64,000 bases of DNA from Stenotrophomonas maltophilia (GTDB taxonomy: Bacteria; Pseudomonadota; Gammaproteobacteria; Xanthomonadales; Xanthomonadaceae). Below the pieces are notes generated by a model. That model had not been told where the DNA came from and made no database searches. It saw only the letters and a list, made by a program, of their open reading frames with translations. Location of the stretch: positions 985,000 through 1,048,999 of the forward strand of contig NZ_NEQV01000001.1 in NCBI RefSeq assembly GCF_002799245.1, given 5' to 3'. This document shows positions 45,339 through 53,474 of this stretch, piece by piece. How positions within the stretch are numbered: position 1 is the stretch's first letter; the number at the start of each line of letters is the position of its first letter. The translations under genes were made by a program, and so were the position numbers.

Positions 45339-45838
45339 GGCGTGCCCCGCTTGCGCAGAGCGCGCAGCTGCGGCCACAGCGCACGCTTGGCGGCCGGGTC
45401 GTGGCGCAGCTGGTCCAGCGGCCAGCTGTCCATCAGCAGCTGCGTAGCCGGGTCGTTCGGGTTGCAGCCTGACGCGCGCAGCAGCGCGATCTGCAGGCGA
45501 TCCGGCAGGCGTACCACCGGCTGTCGTGCATTTCCGCTGGGCACCGGGCGCTCAGCCGCCGGCACGGTATCCGGGGCGCTGACCGGCGTTTCGCGGCGCG
45601 GCGGTGCCGGGCGTTCCGCGCGTACTGCAGGCGCGGGCCCGGTGTGGTCTTCGCGCGACGGCACCGCGGCCCGCACCGGTTCCGGCGGGGCGACGCTGGC
45701 CTCGGCTTCGGCCACGCTCAACTGCAGCGCGGCATCCAGCTCGGCGGCCAGTTGGCCATCGTGGTAGACGGTGTAGCCCATGGCCTGCAGCCAGGCCTGC
45801 TGGGCCGGTGACCACAGCACGGGCAGGTCCTGGCTCAC
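45335..45838 (-). CDS. Putative DNA polymerase III psi subunit (HolD-like)
   Basis: A 167-residue protein with low overall similarity to known families. The C-terminal L-R-H-D-P-A-A-K-R-A-L-W-P-Q-L resembles the end of E. coli HolD as I recall it (L-R-A-N-P-T-A-R-A-A-L-W-Q-Q-I). The N-terminus Q-Q-A-W-L-Q-A-M-G-Y-T-V-Y resembles the psi segment that binds the clamp loader. A Pro-rich linker (about 55-115) separates them. In E. coli holD is directly upstream of rimI, exactly as here. The GTG start at 45838 overlaps the pssA stop. Neighbourhood and short motifs support psi; an unrelated Pro-rich protein remains possible. Confidence 0.62.
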   Translation of the reverse strand: MSQDLPVLWSPAQQAWLQAMGYTVYHDGQLAAELDAALQLSVAEAEASVAPPEPVRAAVPSREDHTGPAPAVRAERPAPPRRETPVSAPDTVPAAERPVPSGNARQPVVRLPDRLQIALLRASGCNPNDPATQLLMDSWPLDQLRHDPAAKRALWPQLRALRKRGTP

Positions 45839-46611
45839 GCGGCCTCGGGCTTCTTGCGCAGGCGCTGCACGGCCCACATCACCGGGCCGGACAGGGCATA
45901 CAGGATGCCGACCGCGAACAACACGCGTGGCAGGTCGATCACCGCGATGGCAATGGCCACCGGCACCAGTGCCAGCACAAGGAACGGTACGCGGTCCGAA
46001 CGGCTGCCCTTTGCAGCGCCGCCCTTGAAGCTCCAGAAGCGGATACGGCTGACCATCAGCAGTGCAGCGATGATCGTCACCGCCAGCGCCACGTAGCGCA
46101 GCTGGTTGCCGTCCCAGCCCAGGTTGCCATCGGCGAACGCCCAGACGAAGGACATCATCAGGCCCGCTGCGGCCGGGCTGGCCAGGCCGACGAACCAGCG
46201 CTTGTCGACCACCGCCACCTGCGTGTTGAAGCGGGCCAGGCGCAGTGCCGCGCAGGCCGCATACAGGAAGGCCACGGCCCAGCCGACGCGGCCGAGCAGC
46301 GGATCGTCGAACTTCAGCCACGACAGCGACCAGTGGTACATCACCAGCGCCGGGGCCATGCCGAAGCTGACCAGATCGGCCAGGGAGTCGTACTGCACGC
46401 CGAATTCACTGCTGGTGCCGGTCAGGCGCGCCACGCGCCCGTCCAGGCCATCCATCACCGCCGCCACGAACACGGCGATGCTCGCGTTGACGAAATCCCC
46501 GTTGGCCGCGGCGATGATCGCGTAGAAACCGGCGAACAGTCCGGCAGTGGTGAACAGGTTGGGCAGCAGGTAAATCGTGCGCGAACGCGGCGGCGGTGTG
46601 ATCGGGTCCAT
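45835..46611 (-). CDS. pssA: CDP-diacylglycerol-serine O-phosphatidyltransferase
   Basis: Makes phosphatidylserine from CDP-diacylglycerol and serine at the inner membrane, the first step to phosphatidylethanolamine. The 258-residue product has the CDP-alcohol phosphotransferase motif D-G-x2-A-R-x8-G-x3-D-x3-D (residues 57-79) and about eight membrane helices. This is the membrane-type (Bacillus-like, type II) enzyme, not the E. coli type. ATG 46611 is chosen because the longer frame has no homology. It leads the operon with the holD-like gene and rimI. Confidence 0.93.
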   Translation of the reverse strand: MDPITPPPRSRTIYLLPNLFTTAGLFAGFYAIIAAANGDFVNASIAVFVAAVMDGLDGRVARLTGTSSEFGVQYDSLADLVSFGMAPALVMYHWSLSWLKFDDPLLGRVGWAVAFLYAACAALRLARFNTQVAVVDKRWFVGLASPAAAGLMMSFVWAFADGNLGWDGNQLRYVALAVTIIAALLMVSRIRFWSFKGGAAKGSRSDRVPFLVLALVPVAIAIAVIDLPRVLFAVGILYALSGPVMWAVQRLRKKPEAA

Positions 46612-46691
46612 GGAATCCAGTTTAATCGACTTGCCAGTGCTCGGCGCCAATGCTGCAATCGGCGTTCTACGCCCATTCCGTGGAGTTTGCC

Positions 46692-47069
46692 ATGCGTGCC
46701 CTGTCCTGCCTTGGATGCCTGCTGCTGTTGGCCAGTGCCAACGCCCTGGCCGGTCCCGTCTACAAATGGAAGGACGCCCAGGGCGTGACCCAGTACTCGG
46801 AGACCCCACCGGCGGGCAAGAAGTACGAAACCCGCGAGCAGGCCCGTACCCCGCAGGCTGCGGCCAGCACCGGGACCCCGGCCGCGCCGGTCCCCGAGCG
46901 GTGCAGCACGGCCCGGGCCAACCTGGCCCTGCTGGACGGCGGTGGCCAGGTGATGCAGGACACCGATGGCGATGGCAAGCCCGATACCCCGTTGACCCCG
47001 GAGCAGCACACCGCGCAGAAGGGATTGGCGGAGGCCGCCATCAAGGCGTACTGCCCACCGGCGGGTTAA
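46692..47069 (+). CDS. Secreted DUF4124-domain protein
   Basis: A 125-residue periplasmic or secreted protein of unknown function. A signal peptide ends near ALA (residue 20). G-P-V-Y-K-W-K-D-A-Q-G-V-T-Q-Y-S-E-T-P-P is the DUF4124 signature, common in many copies in Xanthomonadaceae. The two later cysteines (C70 and C121 approximately) could pair. It is divergent from pssA over 80 bases and is followed by the repeat-rich interval. Confidence 0.9.
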   Translation: MRALSCLGCLLLLASANALAGPVYKWKDAQGVTQYSETPPAGKKYETREQARTPQAAASTGTPAAPVPERCSTARANLALLDGGGQVMQDTDGDGKPDTPLTPEQHTAQKGLAEAAIKAYCPPAG

Positions 47070-47155
47070 GGGGGCCGGCAGGGCTTGCAGCCCTGCACCC
47101 GCTTCAAGCCACATCAACGTCAAATGCAAAAGCGGCTCTGGTTTTCTGCGGGTTT

Positions 47156-47259
47156 GGCGGGGCGGTGTGGGCTGGCAGGACACGCCGTAAACCCATCCCT
47201 GGGGGCTCGATGGCGCCATCCATGGCGCCAACGGTCCTGCCAGCCCACACCGCCCCACC
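47156..47259. repeat. Long inverted repeat, nearly perfect 25-bp arms
   Basis: Arms 47156-47180 and 47235-47259 pair over about 24 of 25 bases. The loop is almost identical to that of the hairpin at 30885-30988, including ACGCCGTAAACCCATCCCTG and the inner TGGCGCC/GGCGCCA hairpin, so these are dispersed copies of one element. Confidence 0.88.
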
Positions 47260-47283
47260 TCCGACAGGTTCCTGGTGACGGTG

Positions 47284-47306
47284 GTAGATCCACGCCATGC
47301 GTGGAT
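47284..47306 (+). repeat. SMAG repeat
   Basis: A GTAG head with ATCCACGC/GCGTGGAT arms, identical to the plus copy at 31130-31152. Confidence 0.88.
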
Positions 47307-47334
47307 GAAATCTGTCAGATCTCGAATTGAATCC

Positions 47335-47375
47335 GGGGTCAGATCCGTTTTCCTGCGGAAAACGGATCTGACCCC
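47335..47375. repeat. GGGGTCAGATCC hairpin
   Basis: Arms 47335-47353 and 47357-47375 pair over 19 bases with a TGC loop. The arms match those at 6116-6156. Confidence 0.9.
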
Positions 47376-47442
47376 CATCGGCATGTCCAACAGGTCGCGG
47401 AAAACGGATCTGACCCCCATCGGCATGTCCAACAGGTCGCGG
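47359..47442 (+). repeat. Perfect 42-bp tandem duplication
   Basis: 47359-47400 and 47401-47442 are identical 42-base units that start inside the hairpin arm and include CCCCCATCGGCATGTCC. A reverse-complement relative of the unit lies at about 6095-6134. Exact identity suggests a recent duplication. Confidence 0.92.
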
Positions 47443-47454
47443 GAAACTGTCGAA

Positions 47455-47630
47455 GGCGGGGTGGGTCCGGCGGCAGGGGTGTGAGCGGCATGGATGCCGC
47501 GACCAAGCCCCCATGGGTGAGGGCGCTTTGCTTGCGAAGCACTGCTTCGCAAGCGCCCGAACGCACAGCCGCCAGCGGCTGGGCCGGTCTGGGGGTTTAC
47601 GGCGTCCCCTGCCGCCGGACCCACCCCGCC
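47455..47630. repeat. Long inverted repeat with 25-bp perfect arms and nested hairpins
   Basis: Arms 47455-47479 and 47606-47630 pair perfectly over 25 bases. The 126-base loop holds GCGGCAT-GG-ATGCCGC and a longer hairpin around GCTTGCGAAGC/GCTTCGCAAGC. The arm begins GGCGGGGTGGGTCC, as at 5977. Confidence 0.88.
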
Positions 47631-47762
47631 ATCTCCCAGGAAACGCGTTTTTGCTGTTGCTGTTGACGTTGCTTGAGGCGGGTGCAGGGCGCAGCCCTGC
47701 CAATACCCCTCCCCCGGCCGGGCTGGCAGAATAGGCGTCTCTGCCGTTATCCGAAGCCGACG

Positions 47763-49466
47763 ATGCGCCTCTCCCAGTTCCACCTGCACACCACCAAGGA
47801 AACCCCCAGCGACGCCGAGCTGACCAGCCATCGGCTGATGCTGCGCGCGGGCATGATCCGCAAGCTGGCATCGGGCCTGTATACCTGGTCGCCGCTGGGC
47901 CTGCGCGTGCTGCGCAAGGTCGAGCGCATCGTGCGCGAGGAAATGGACCGGGCCGGTGCCGTGGAATTCCAGATCCCGACCATCCAGCCGAAGGAACTGT
48001 GGGAGCAGACCGGCCGCTGGCAGAAGTTCGGCCCGCAGCTGCTGAAGATCAAGGACCGCAAGGACCAGGTGTTCTGCTACAGCCCGACCGCCGAAGAAGC
48101 CGCCTGCGACTTCGCGCGCAGCGAGCTGTCCAGCTACAAGCAGCTGCCGGTGAACTTCTACCAGGTGCAGACCAAGTTCCGCGACGAGATCCGTCCGCGC
48201 TTCGGCGTGATGCGCTCGCGCGAATTCCTGATGAAGGACGCCTACTCGTTCCACCTGCACGATGAGTGCCTGGTGCGCGAGTACGAGAACATGAAGTCGG
48301 CCTACAGCCGCATCTTCACCCGCCTCGGCCTGGACTTCCGCATGGTGCAGGCCGACTCCGGCGCGATCGGCGGCGATGCATCGCAGGAATTCCACGTGAT
48401 CGCCGATTCCGGCGAGGACGCACTGGTGTTCTCCACCGGTTCGGACTACGCGGCCAACATGGAAGCGGCGATCGCCGCCGATCCGGCGCCGCGCGCCGCC
48501 GCCACCGAAACGATGCGCAAGGTGGATACCCCCACCCAGAAGACCTGCGAGGACGTCGCGGCCCTGCTCGGCATCGACCTGCAGCGCACCGTGAAGTCGG
48601 TGGCACTGATCGCCGGCGAAGGCGAGGCACAGCAGTTCGTGCTGGTGCTGGTGCGCGGCGACCATGAGGTCAACGAGATCAAGCTGGCCAAGGTGCCGGG
48701 CCTGGACGAGCAGCGCTTCGCCAGCGAGGCGGAAATCGCCGAGTACCTGGGCAGCGTGCCAGGCTTCCTCGGTCCGGTCGCCCCGGCCAAGGCGATCCGC
48801 GTGGTCGCCGATCGCGAAGTGGCGGCGATGGCCGACTTCGTCGTCGGCGCCAACGAAGCCGGTTTCCACCTGGCCGGCGTCAACTGGGGCCGCGATCTGC
48901 CGGAACCGGAAGTGGCCGACCTCCGCAACGTGCGTGCGGGCGACCGTGCCCTGGACGGCGGTGAACTGAAGATCGCCCGTGGCATCGAAGTCGGCCACGT
49001 GTTCCAGCTCGGCCGCAAGTACGCCGAAGCGCTGGATGCCACCGTGCTGGATGAAAACGGCAAGGCGGCGGTGATGGCGATGGGCTGCTACGGCATCGGT
49101 ATCTCGCGCGTGGTGGCTGCCGCGATCGAACAGAACCATGACGATGCCGGCATCATCTGGCCGGATGCGATGGCACCGTGGCAGGTCGTGGTGTGCGTGA
49201 TCAACCCGAAGGGCGATGCTGCCGTGGCCGATGCCGCTGCCAACCTGCTGCAGGAGCTGCGCGACGCCGGCCTGGACGCTGCACTCGACGACCGTGGCCT
49301 GCGCCCGGGCGCGATGTTCGCCGACATGGAACTGATCGGTATCCCGCACCGCGTGGTGGTCAGCGAACGCGGCCTGGCCGCCGGCACCTACGAGTACCGC
49401 TCGCGCCGCGCCAGCGACGCGGAGAGCCTGGACAAGGCGACCCTGCTGCAGCGACTGCAGGGCTGA
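47763..49466 (+). CDS. proS: Prolyl-tRNA synthetase
   Basis: Charges tRNA-Pro. The 567-residue product is the long bacterial type. Class II motif 1 is near residues 60-80, motif 2 contains [17 protein letters not shown] (about 138-154), and an INS editing domain lies at about 230-390, with G-A-N-E-A-G-F-H. Motif 3 G-C-Y-G-I-G-I-S-R (about 441-449) and the anticodon-binding domain follow. ATG 47763 begins the conserved M-R-L-S-Q-F-H-L; the upstream frame is repeat sequence. Confidence 0.98.
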   Translation: MRLSQFHLHTTKETPSDAELTSHRLMLRAGMIRKLASGLYTWSPLGLRVLRKVERIVREEMDRAGAVEFQIPTIQPKELWEQTGRWQKFGPQLLKIKDRKDQVFCYSPTAEEAACDFARSELSSYKQLPVNFYQVQTKFRDEIRPRFGVMRSREFLMKDAYSFHLHDECLVREYENMKSAYSRIFTRLGLDFRMVQADSGAIGGDASQEFHVIADSGEDALVFSTGSDYAANMEAAIAADPAPRAAATETMRKVDTPTQKTCEDVAALLGIDLQRTVKSVALIAGEGEAQQFVLVLVRGDHEVNEIKLAKVPGLDEQRFASEAEIAEYLGSVPGFLGPVAPAKAIRVVADREVAAMADFVVGANEAGFHLAGVNWGRDLPEPEVADLRNVRAGDRALDGGELKIARGIEVGHVFQLGRKYAEALDATVLDENGKAAVMAMGCYGIGISRVVAAAIEQNHDDAGIIWPDAMAPWQVVVCVINPKGDAAVADAAANLLQELRDAGLDAALDDRGLRPGAMFADMELIGIPHRVVVSERGLAAGTYEYRSRRASDAESLDKATLLQRLQG

Positions 49467-49471
49467 CGTGG

Positions 49472-49502
49472 AAAGACCGGGGCCTGCCCCGGTCTTTTTT
49501 TG
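49472..49502 (+). terminator. Rho-independent terminator of proS
   Basis: AAAGACCGGGGC and its complement form a 12-bp stem with a CTG loop, followed by a run of seven or more T, directly after the proS stop codon. Confidence 0.93.
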
Positions 49503-49597
49503 CCTGCGCCAGCGCGGGCGGATATTGCAGCGGACATAATCCGGTCAAAATCACCGCGACAGCGTCGGCATGCCGCCACGGCATGTCCTGCCTGCAT

Positions 49598-49626
49598 TTG
49601 TGCTCGGATTAATTCATCTCTATTCT
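49598..49626 (+). promoter_or_regulatory. Predicted sigma-70 promoter of the H-NS-family gene
   Basis: TTGTGC (49598-49603), a 17-base spacer and TATTCT (49621-49626) lie about 60 bases before the start codon in a locally AT-rich stretch. Confidence 0.5.
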
Positions 49627-49687
49627 GTCCGCCGACGCCATGGACTGGCTTGTCCCGTCCACACATTAGTTTCCGGAGTAACCGTAA

Positions 49688-50071
49688 ATGAGCATTGACC
49701 TGACCGGCCTGTCGGCACGAGAGCTGGGCGCCCTGATCCGCACCGCGAAGAAGCAGCAGACCATCGTCGCCAAGCGCCGGCCGATCACCAAGGTTCGCGC
49801 CCAGCTGACCAAGCTGGCCAAGACCGAGGGTTACACCATCGAGGAACTGTTCGGCGACGCCCCGGCTCCGCGCGCGCGCAAGGTGGCCAAGGCCGCCAAG
49901 GCACCGTCGAAGACCGCTGGCCGCAAGCTGGGCAAGGTCGCCCCGAAGTACCGCAACCCCGCCAACCCCAAGGAAACCTGGACCGGCCGTGGCAAGCAGC
50001 CGCGCTGGATGGCTGAACTGACCGCCAAGGGCAACAAGAAGCCGGAAGATTTCCTGATCAAGAAGGCCTGA
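49688..50071 (+). CDS. H-NS-family nucleoid-structuring protein (XrvA/BpH3-like)
   Basis: DNA-bridging protein likely to silence AT-rich and acquired genes. The 127-residue product has an N-terminal helical oligomerisation region (about 1-55), a Lys/Ala-rich linker (about 58-85) and the H-NS C-terminal DNA-binding motif K-Y-R-N-P-A-N-P-K-E-T-W-T-G-R-G (about 88-103) with W-M near 108. This is the XrvA-type family seen in Xanthomonas and beta-proteobacteria, not enteric H-NS. CCGGAG precedes the ATG. Monocistronic, with its own promoter and terminator. Confidence 0.93.
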   Translation: MSIDLTGLSARELGALIRTAKKQQTIVAKRRPITKVRAQLTKLAKTEGYTIEELFGDAPAPRARKVAKAAKAPSKTAGRKLGKVAPKYRNPANPKETWTGRGKQPRWMAELTAKGNKKPEDFLIKKA

Positions 50072-50091
50072 GGCCGGATCGGGATACAAGG

Positions 50092-50120
50092 AAAAACGCC
50101 GGCGAAAGCCGGCGTTTTTT
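50092..50120. terminator. Bidirectional terminator after the H-NS-family gene
   Basis: AAAAACGCCGGC, a GAAA loop and GCCGGCGTTTTTT. The A-run on one side and T-run on the other allow termination in both directions, though the convergent thrE-like gene ends a little further on. Confidence 0.92.
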
Positions 50121-50136
50121 CATTTCCGGGAGAGGT

Positions 50137-50173
50137 GTGTGGACCAACGGTCCACACCCACATCCACACCTAC
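50137..50173 (-). repeat. SMAG repeat overlapping the stop codon of the ThrE-like gene
   Basis: On the minus strand, GTAG (50173-50170) is followed by a spacer and the stem GTGTGGACC/GGTCCACAC (50137-50157). The TAG of the head is the stop codon of the upstream ThrE-type gene. Confidence 0.75.
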
Positions 50174-51429
50174 AGGGTTTTGCGTGCCGGCATCAGCAGG
50201 TTGCCGAACAGCAGGCCCGCCACCAGCGCCATCACCACGTTAAGCACGGTGAGGAACACACTCTGGCCGGCGCCCACGTCCTGCTGCTGGACCAGGGTCA
50301 GCACGCCGCGCAGGCTGGTGCTTCCGGGCACCATCATGATGATGCCGGGGAGCCGGATGATCGCGCCCGGACGCCCGACCAGGCGACCGAACAGATTGCC
50401 ACCAGCCGTCAGCAGCATTGCCGACAGGAAGATGCCGGCGGGCGCCCCCCAGGCGTGGCCGCCGAACTTGGAGATCGCATAACCGGCCACCGAGGCGGCG
50501 ATCACCCACGGGTAATCGCGGCGGTTGGCCTTGAACAGCATCGCGAAGGCAAACGCCGCGGTCAGCAACGAGCCCCACTCCACCCACGGCCCCTGCGGCC
50601 GCGTGGCCCGGATCACCGGATCCAGGCCGAGCACGTCGGCCAGGGTCACCGCGATCATCGCGCCGACGCTGAGCTTCATGATGGTGGTCAGCGCGCCGGC
50701 AAAGCGCGCGGTACCCGACACCCAGTGCTGGCTGGCCAGCTCGTTGACCGCGTTGGTCAGCGACATGCCGGGCAGCAGCACCACCAGCGAGGCGATGATC
50801 ACCGTATTGAGGTTGAGCGCACCAATGAAGGACGCCACCAGGGTGGCGACCATGCCGGCCAGCAGCGCGGCCAGCGCCTCGGCGGCCTCACGGGTGGCCG
50901 GGCGACGGTCGGTGACCATCCCCAGCAGGCCGATCATCAAGCCGATGACACCGGCGGTGGCGATGTCCAGCCACGGCAACTTCCACATGCCGGCCACGCC
51001 CGCCGCGCCCAGGGTGAACGACAGGATGGTGCGCAGCTTGCCGCGCCGGCCCGGATCCTTGTCCAACTGGCGCAGCGCCGTGTGGCCCTGGGCGATGCTC
51101 ATCCGCCCGTTGGACACTTCTTCAGCGATGTGGTCGGCGACGCTGAGCTTGTGCAGGTCGTTCTCACCGGGCGCCAGGCGGATCACACGGGTGATGTCAC
51201 TGGAGCCGATCGCCTGCGCCGGATCGCTGAAGCTGAGGATGATACCGGTGGGATTCGACCACGGTTCACAATCCAGATCGAGCTGGCGGGCCAGTGCCAC
51301 CACCGCCGTCTCCAGGCGCTGGGCCGTTGTGCCATAGCTGTGCAGGCGTCCGGCGATCTCGGAAACAAAGGCCACGCGCTGCGCGTAGGTGGCCTGGGGC
51401 GTGGGGATCGTGTGAGCGTCTGCGGACAT
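50170..51429 (-). CDS. ThrE-type threonine/serine exporter family protein
   Basis: Predicted amino-acid exporter of the inner membrane. The 419-residue product joins the two ThrE halves: a soluble N-terminal part with the conserved H-S-Y-G-T-T-A-Q-R-L-E segment (about 30-40) and about ten membrane helices. L-P-G-M-S-L-T-N-A-V-N-E-L in the first half and L-P-G-I-I-M-M-V-P-G-S in the second are family signatures. The last codons fuse into a SMAG repeat. Divergent from the MCE operon over about 90 bases. Substrate is inferred from the family only. Confidence 0.9.
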   Translation of the reverse strand: MSADAHTIPTPQATYAQRVAFVSEIAGRLHSYGTTAQRLETAVVALARQLDLDCEPWSNPTGIILSFSDPAQAIGSSDITRVIRLAPGENDLHKLSVADHIAEEVSNGRMSIAQGHTALRQLDKDPGRRGKLRTILSFTLGAAGVAGMWKLPWLDIATAGVIGLMIGLLGMVTDRRPATREAAEALAALLAGMVATLVASFIGALNLNTVIIASLVVLLPGMSLTNAVNELASQHWVSGTARFAGALTTIMKLSVGAMIAVTLADVLGLDPVIRATRPQGPWVEWGSLLTAAFAFAMLFKANRRDYPWVIAASVAGYAISKFGGHAWGAPAGIFLSAMLLTAGGNLFGRLVGRPGAIIRLPGIIMMVPGSTSLRGVLTLVQQQDVGAGQSVFLTVLNVVMALVAGLLFGNLLMPARKTL

Positions 51430-51520
51430 GCGCCGTAGTATTACCTAGCTGGGCCCCACCGGAGAAATTCATCCGAGTTCGACGCGAAGCCCGATACAGA
51501 CCGGTTATGCTGCGACCCGA

Positions 51521-52642
51521 ATGGCCCAAGTGAACCCGAACCACGCCCCCCAGCTCGAACAGGATGCCCACGACCCGGGGCTGATCCGCCTGTCCGGCAC
51601 CTGGACCCTGAAGACCGCGCTGGCCGCGGCCGAGGTCCTGCACGGCGTTCCCGACAAGTTGACCGGCATCGATGCCACCGGCATCGAGCAGCTCGACTCC
51701 GCCGGCGTGCTGCAGGTGCTGCGCGTGGCCCATCGTGCCGATCTGCACGAAGACGCGCTGCAGTTCCGCCCGGACCACCAGGCGCTGGTGTGCACCATCG
51801 AGGAAGTGGCCGACGACCGGCCCAAGCCCAAGCGCGATTTCGGCGTGCTGGCCGCGCTGGAACGGCTGGGCGTCAGCGTCCACACCACCGCCCACAACAT
51901 CAAGGCGCTGTGCAGCTTCCTCGGCGAGAACCTGGTCAAGGCGGCCCGGCTGGTCAAGGAACCGCGCCGCTTCCGGTTGACCGCCACCGTGCACCAGATG
52001 GAGCAGGTCGGGCTGGACGCGGTACCGCTGGTGGCGCTGCTGTCCTACCTGGTGGGCGCGGTGATCGCGTTCCTCGGCTCGACCATCCTGCGCGACTTCG
52101 GTGCCGAGATCTACGTGGTCGAGCTGGTCAACATCGCCTTCCTGCGCGAGTTCGCGGTACTGCTGACCGCCATCGTGCTGGCCGGCCGTACGGCCAGTGC
52201 GTTCACCGCACAGATCGGTGCGATGAAGGCACGCGAGGAAATCGATGCGATGCGCACGCTGGGGCTGGACCCGGTCGACCTGCTGGTGCTGCCACGCCTG
52301 CTGGCGCTGCTGGTCACCCTGCCCCTGCTGACCTTCATCGCGATGGTCGCCGGCCTGGCCGGCGGCATCACCGTCGGCGCGTTCGACCTCGACATCCCGC
52401 CGCAGATGTACATCGCGCGCATGCACGAGACAATGGAAGTGCGGCACATGCTGGTCGGCCTGTCGAAGGCGCCGGTATTCGCGCTGGTGATCGGCCTGAT
52501 CGGCTGCCTGGAAGGACTGAAGGTCGAGGGCACCGCGCAGTCGGTCGGCGAGCGCACTACCTCCAGCGTGGTGCAGACGATCTCGCTGGTGATCATCATC
52601 GACGCCTTCGCGGCGTTGTGGTTCATGCACATGGACTGGTGA
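51521..52642 (+). CDS. MCE-system ABC permease with fused STAS domain (MlaB-MlaE type)
   Basis: Inner-membrane permease for phospholipid transport between membranes. The 373-residue product starts with a STAS-like domain (about 20-105; G-I-D-A-T-G-I-E-Q-L-D-S-A-G) followed by an MlaE/YrbE permease of about five helices. L-V-G-A-V-I-A-F and A-G-R-T-A-S-A-F-T-A-Q-I-G-A-M-K-A-R-E-E-I-D-A-M-R-T-L-G carry the MlaE signature and ATPase-coupling helix. In E. coli the STAS protein MlaB is separate; here it is fused. First gene of a four-gene operon with ATPase, MCE protein and lipoprotein. Confidence 0.94.
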   Translation: MAQVNPNHAPQLEQDAHDPGLIRLSGTWTLKTALAAAEVLHGVPDKLTGIDATGIEQLDSAGVLQVLRVAHRADLHEDALQFRPDHQALVCTIEEVADDRPKPKRDFGVLAALERLGVSVHTTAHNIKALCSFLGENLVKAARLVKEPRRFRLTATVHQMEQVGLDAVPLVALLSYLVGAVIAFLGSTILRDFGAEIYVVELVNIAFLREFAVLLTAIVLAGRTASAFTAQIGAMKAREEIDAMRTLGLDPVDLLVLPRLLALLVTLPLLTFIAMVAGLAGGITVGAFDLDIPPQMYIARMHETMEVRHMLVGLSKAPVFALVIGLIGCLEGLKVEGTAQSVGERTTSSVVQTISLVIIIDAFAALWFMHMDW

Positions 52643-52643
52643 C

Positions 52644-53471
52644 ATGAGCACATCCACCCCACCCGAAACCCTCGACATGCGCGATGGCGACGGCCACGAG
52701 CTGGCCATCCGCGTGCGGGGCCTGATCAACCGCTTCGGCAGCCAGACCGTGCACGAAGACCTGGACCTGGACGTGCGCCGCGGCGAGATCCTGGGCGTGG
52801 TCGGCGGCTCCGGTACCGGCAAGTCGGTGCTGATGCGCTCGATCCTTGGGCTGCGCACGCCCGACGAGGGCCGGATCGAAGTGCTGGGCCGCGATGCGCG
52901 TGCCGACGACGCCGAAAGCCGCCTGCACATCGAACGCAATACCGGCGTGCTGTTCCAGGACGGCGCCCTGTTCTCGTCGCTGACCGTGGGCGAGAACGTG
53001 CAGGTGCCGCTGAAGGAACACCACCGCGAGCTGCCAGAGCGCTGGCACTACGAGCTGGCGCTGCTGAAGGTGAAGCTGGCCGGGCTGCCCGCCGATGCGA
53101 TCAACAAGCTGCCCTCGCAGCTGTCCGGCGGCATGCGCAAGCGCGCCGGCCTGGCCCGGGCGTTGGCGCTGGACCCGCCGTTGCTGTTCCTGGATGAACC
53201 GACCGCCGGGCTCGACCCGATCGGCGCGGCCGCCTTCGACCGCCTGATCAAGACCCTGCAGGAAGCGCTGGGGCTGACCGTGTTCCTGATCACCCACGAC
53301 CTGGACACCCTTTACGCCATCTGCGACCGCGTCGCCGTGCTGGCCGACCGCAAGGTGGTGGCCAACGCGCCCCTCCCGGAAATCGAGAAACTGGATCATC
53401 CGTGGATCCAGGAATACTTCCACGGACCCCGCGCGCGCGCCGCGCGTGGCGAACAGATCGAGAGTGCCTGA
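52644..53471 (+). CDS. MCE-system ABC ATPase (MlaF-like)
   Basis: Hydrolyses ATP to drive the permease encoded upstream. The 275-residue product has Walker A G-G-S-G-T-G-K-S (54-61), a Q-loop F-Q-D-G-A-L-F (104-110), signature L-S-G-G-M (160-164), Walker B L-L-F-L-D-E (180-185) and a switch His in I-T-H-D-L. The L-S-G-G-M-R-K-R form is typical of MlaF/MCE ATPases. It starts one base after the permease stop. Confidence 0.96.
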   Translation: MSTSTPPETLDMRDGDGHELAIRVRGLINRFGSQTVHEDLDLDVRRGEILGVVGGSGTGKSVLMRSILGLRTPDEGRIEVLGRDARADDAESRLHIERNTGVLFQDGALFSSLTVGENVQVPLKEHHRELPERWHYELALLKVKLAGLPADAINKLPSQLSGGMRKRAGLARALALDPPLLFLDEPTAGLDPIGAAAFDRLIKTLQEALGLTVFLITHDLDTLYAICDRVAVLADRKVVANAPLPEIEKLDHPWIQEYFHGPRARAARGEQIESA

Positions 53472-53474
53472 GCC

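Larger units (their letters stand above)
47070..47762. other. Composite repeat-rich intergenic module, copy 3
   Basis: No gene is supported in these 693 bases. In order: a GGCAGGGC/GCCCTGC hairpin (about 47074-47094), a long hairpin (47156-47259), a SMAG repeat (47284-47306), a GGGGTCAGATCC hairpin (47335-47375), a perfect 42-base tandem duplication (47359-47442), a second long hairpin with 25-bp perfect arms enclosing two more hairpins (47455-47630), a GCTGTT micro-repeat (about 47651-47664) and a GGGTGCAGGGC/GCCCTGCC hairpin (about 47682-47702). The proS promoter should lie in the last 60 bases. Confidence 0.75.

Noticed and set aside
45335..45838. Pro-rich protein as a TonB-like energy transducer
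   Set aside because: It lacks an N-terminal membrane anchor and the TonB C-terminal motif; the psi-like ends and the rimI neighbour fit better.
47359..47442. Tandem 42-base repeat as regulator-binding iterons or an origin
   Set aside because: Only two units, no replication genes, AT-rich stretch or DnaA-like boxes nearby; hairpin-derived duplication explains it better.
46455..49349. A 964-codon open frame antisense to proS and across the repeat module
   Set aside because: It reads through hairpins and the complementary strand of proS; no protein family features.
49502..49687. Possible tRNA or small RNA between proS and the H-NS-family gene
   Set aside because: No cloverleaf or terminated stem-loop series could be traced; the tract fits a promoter and leader.
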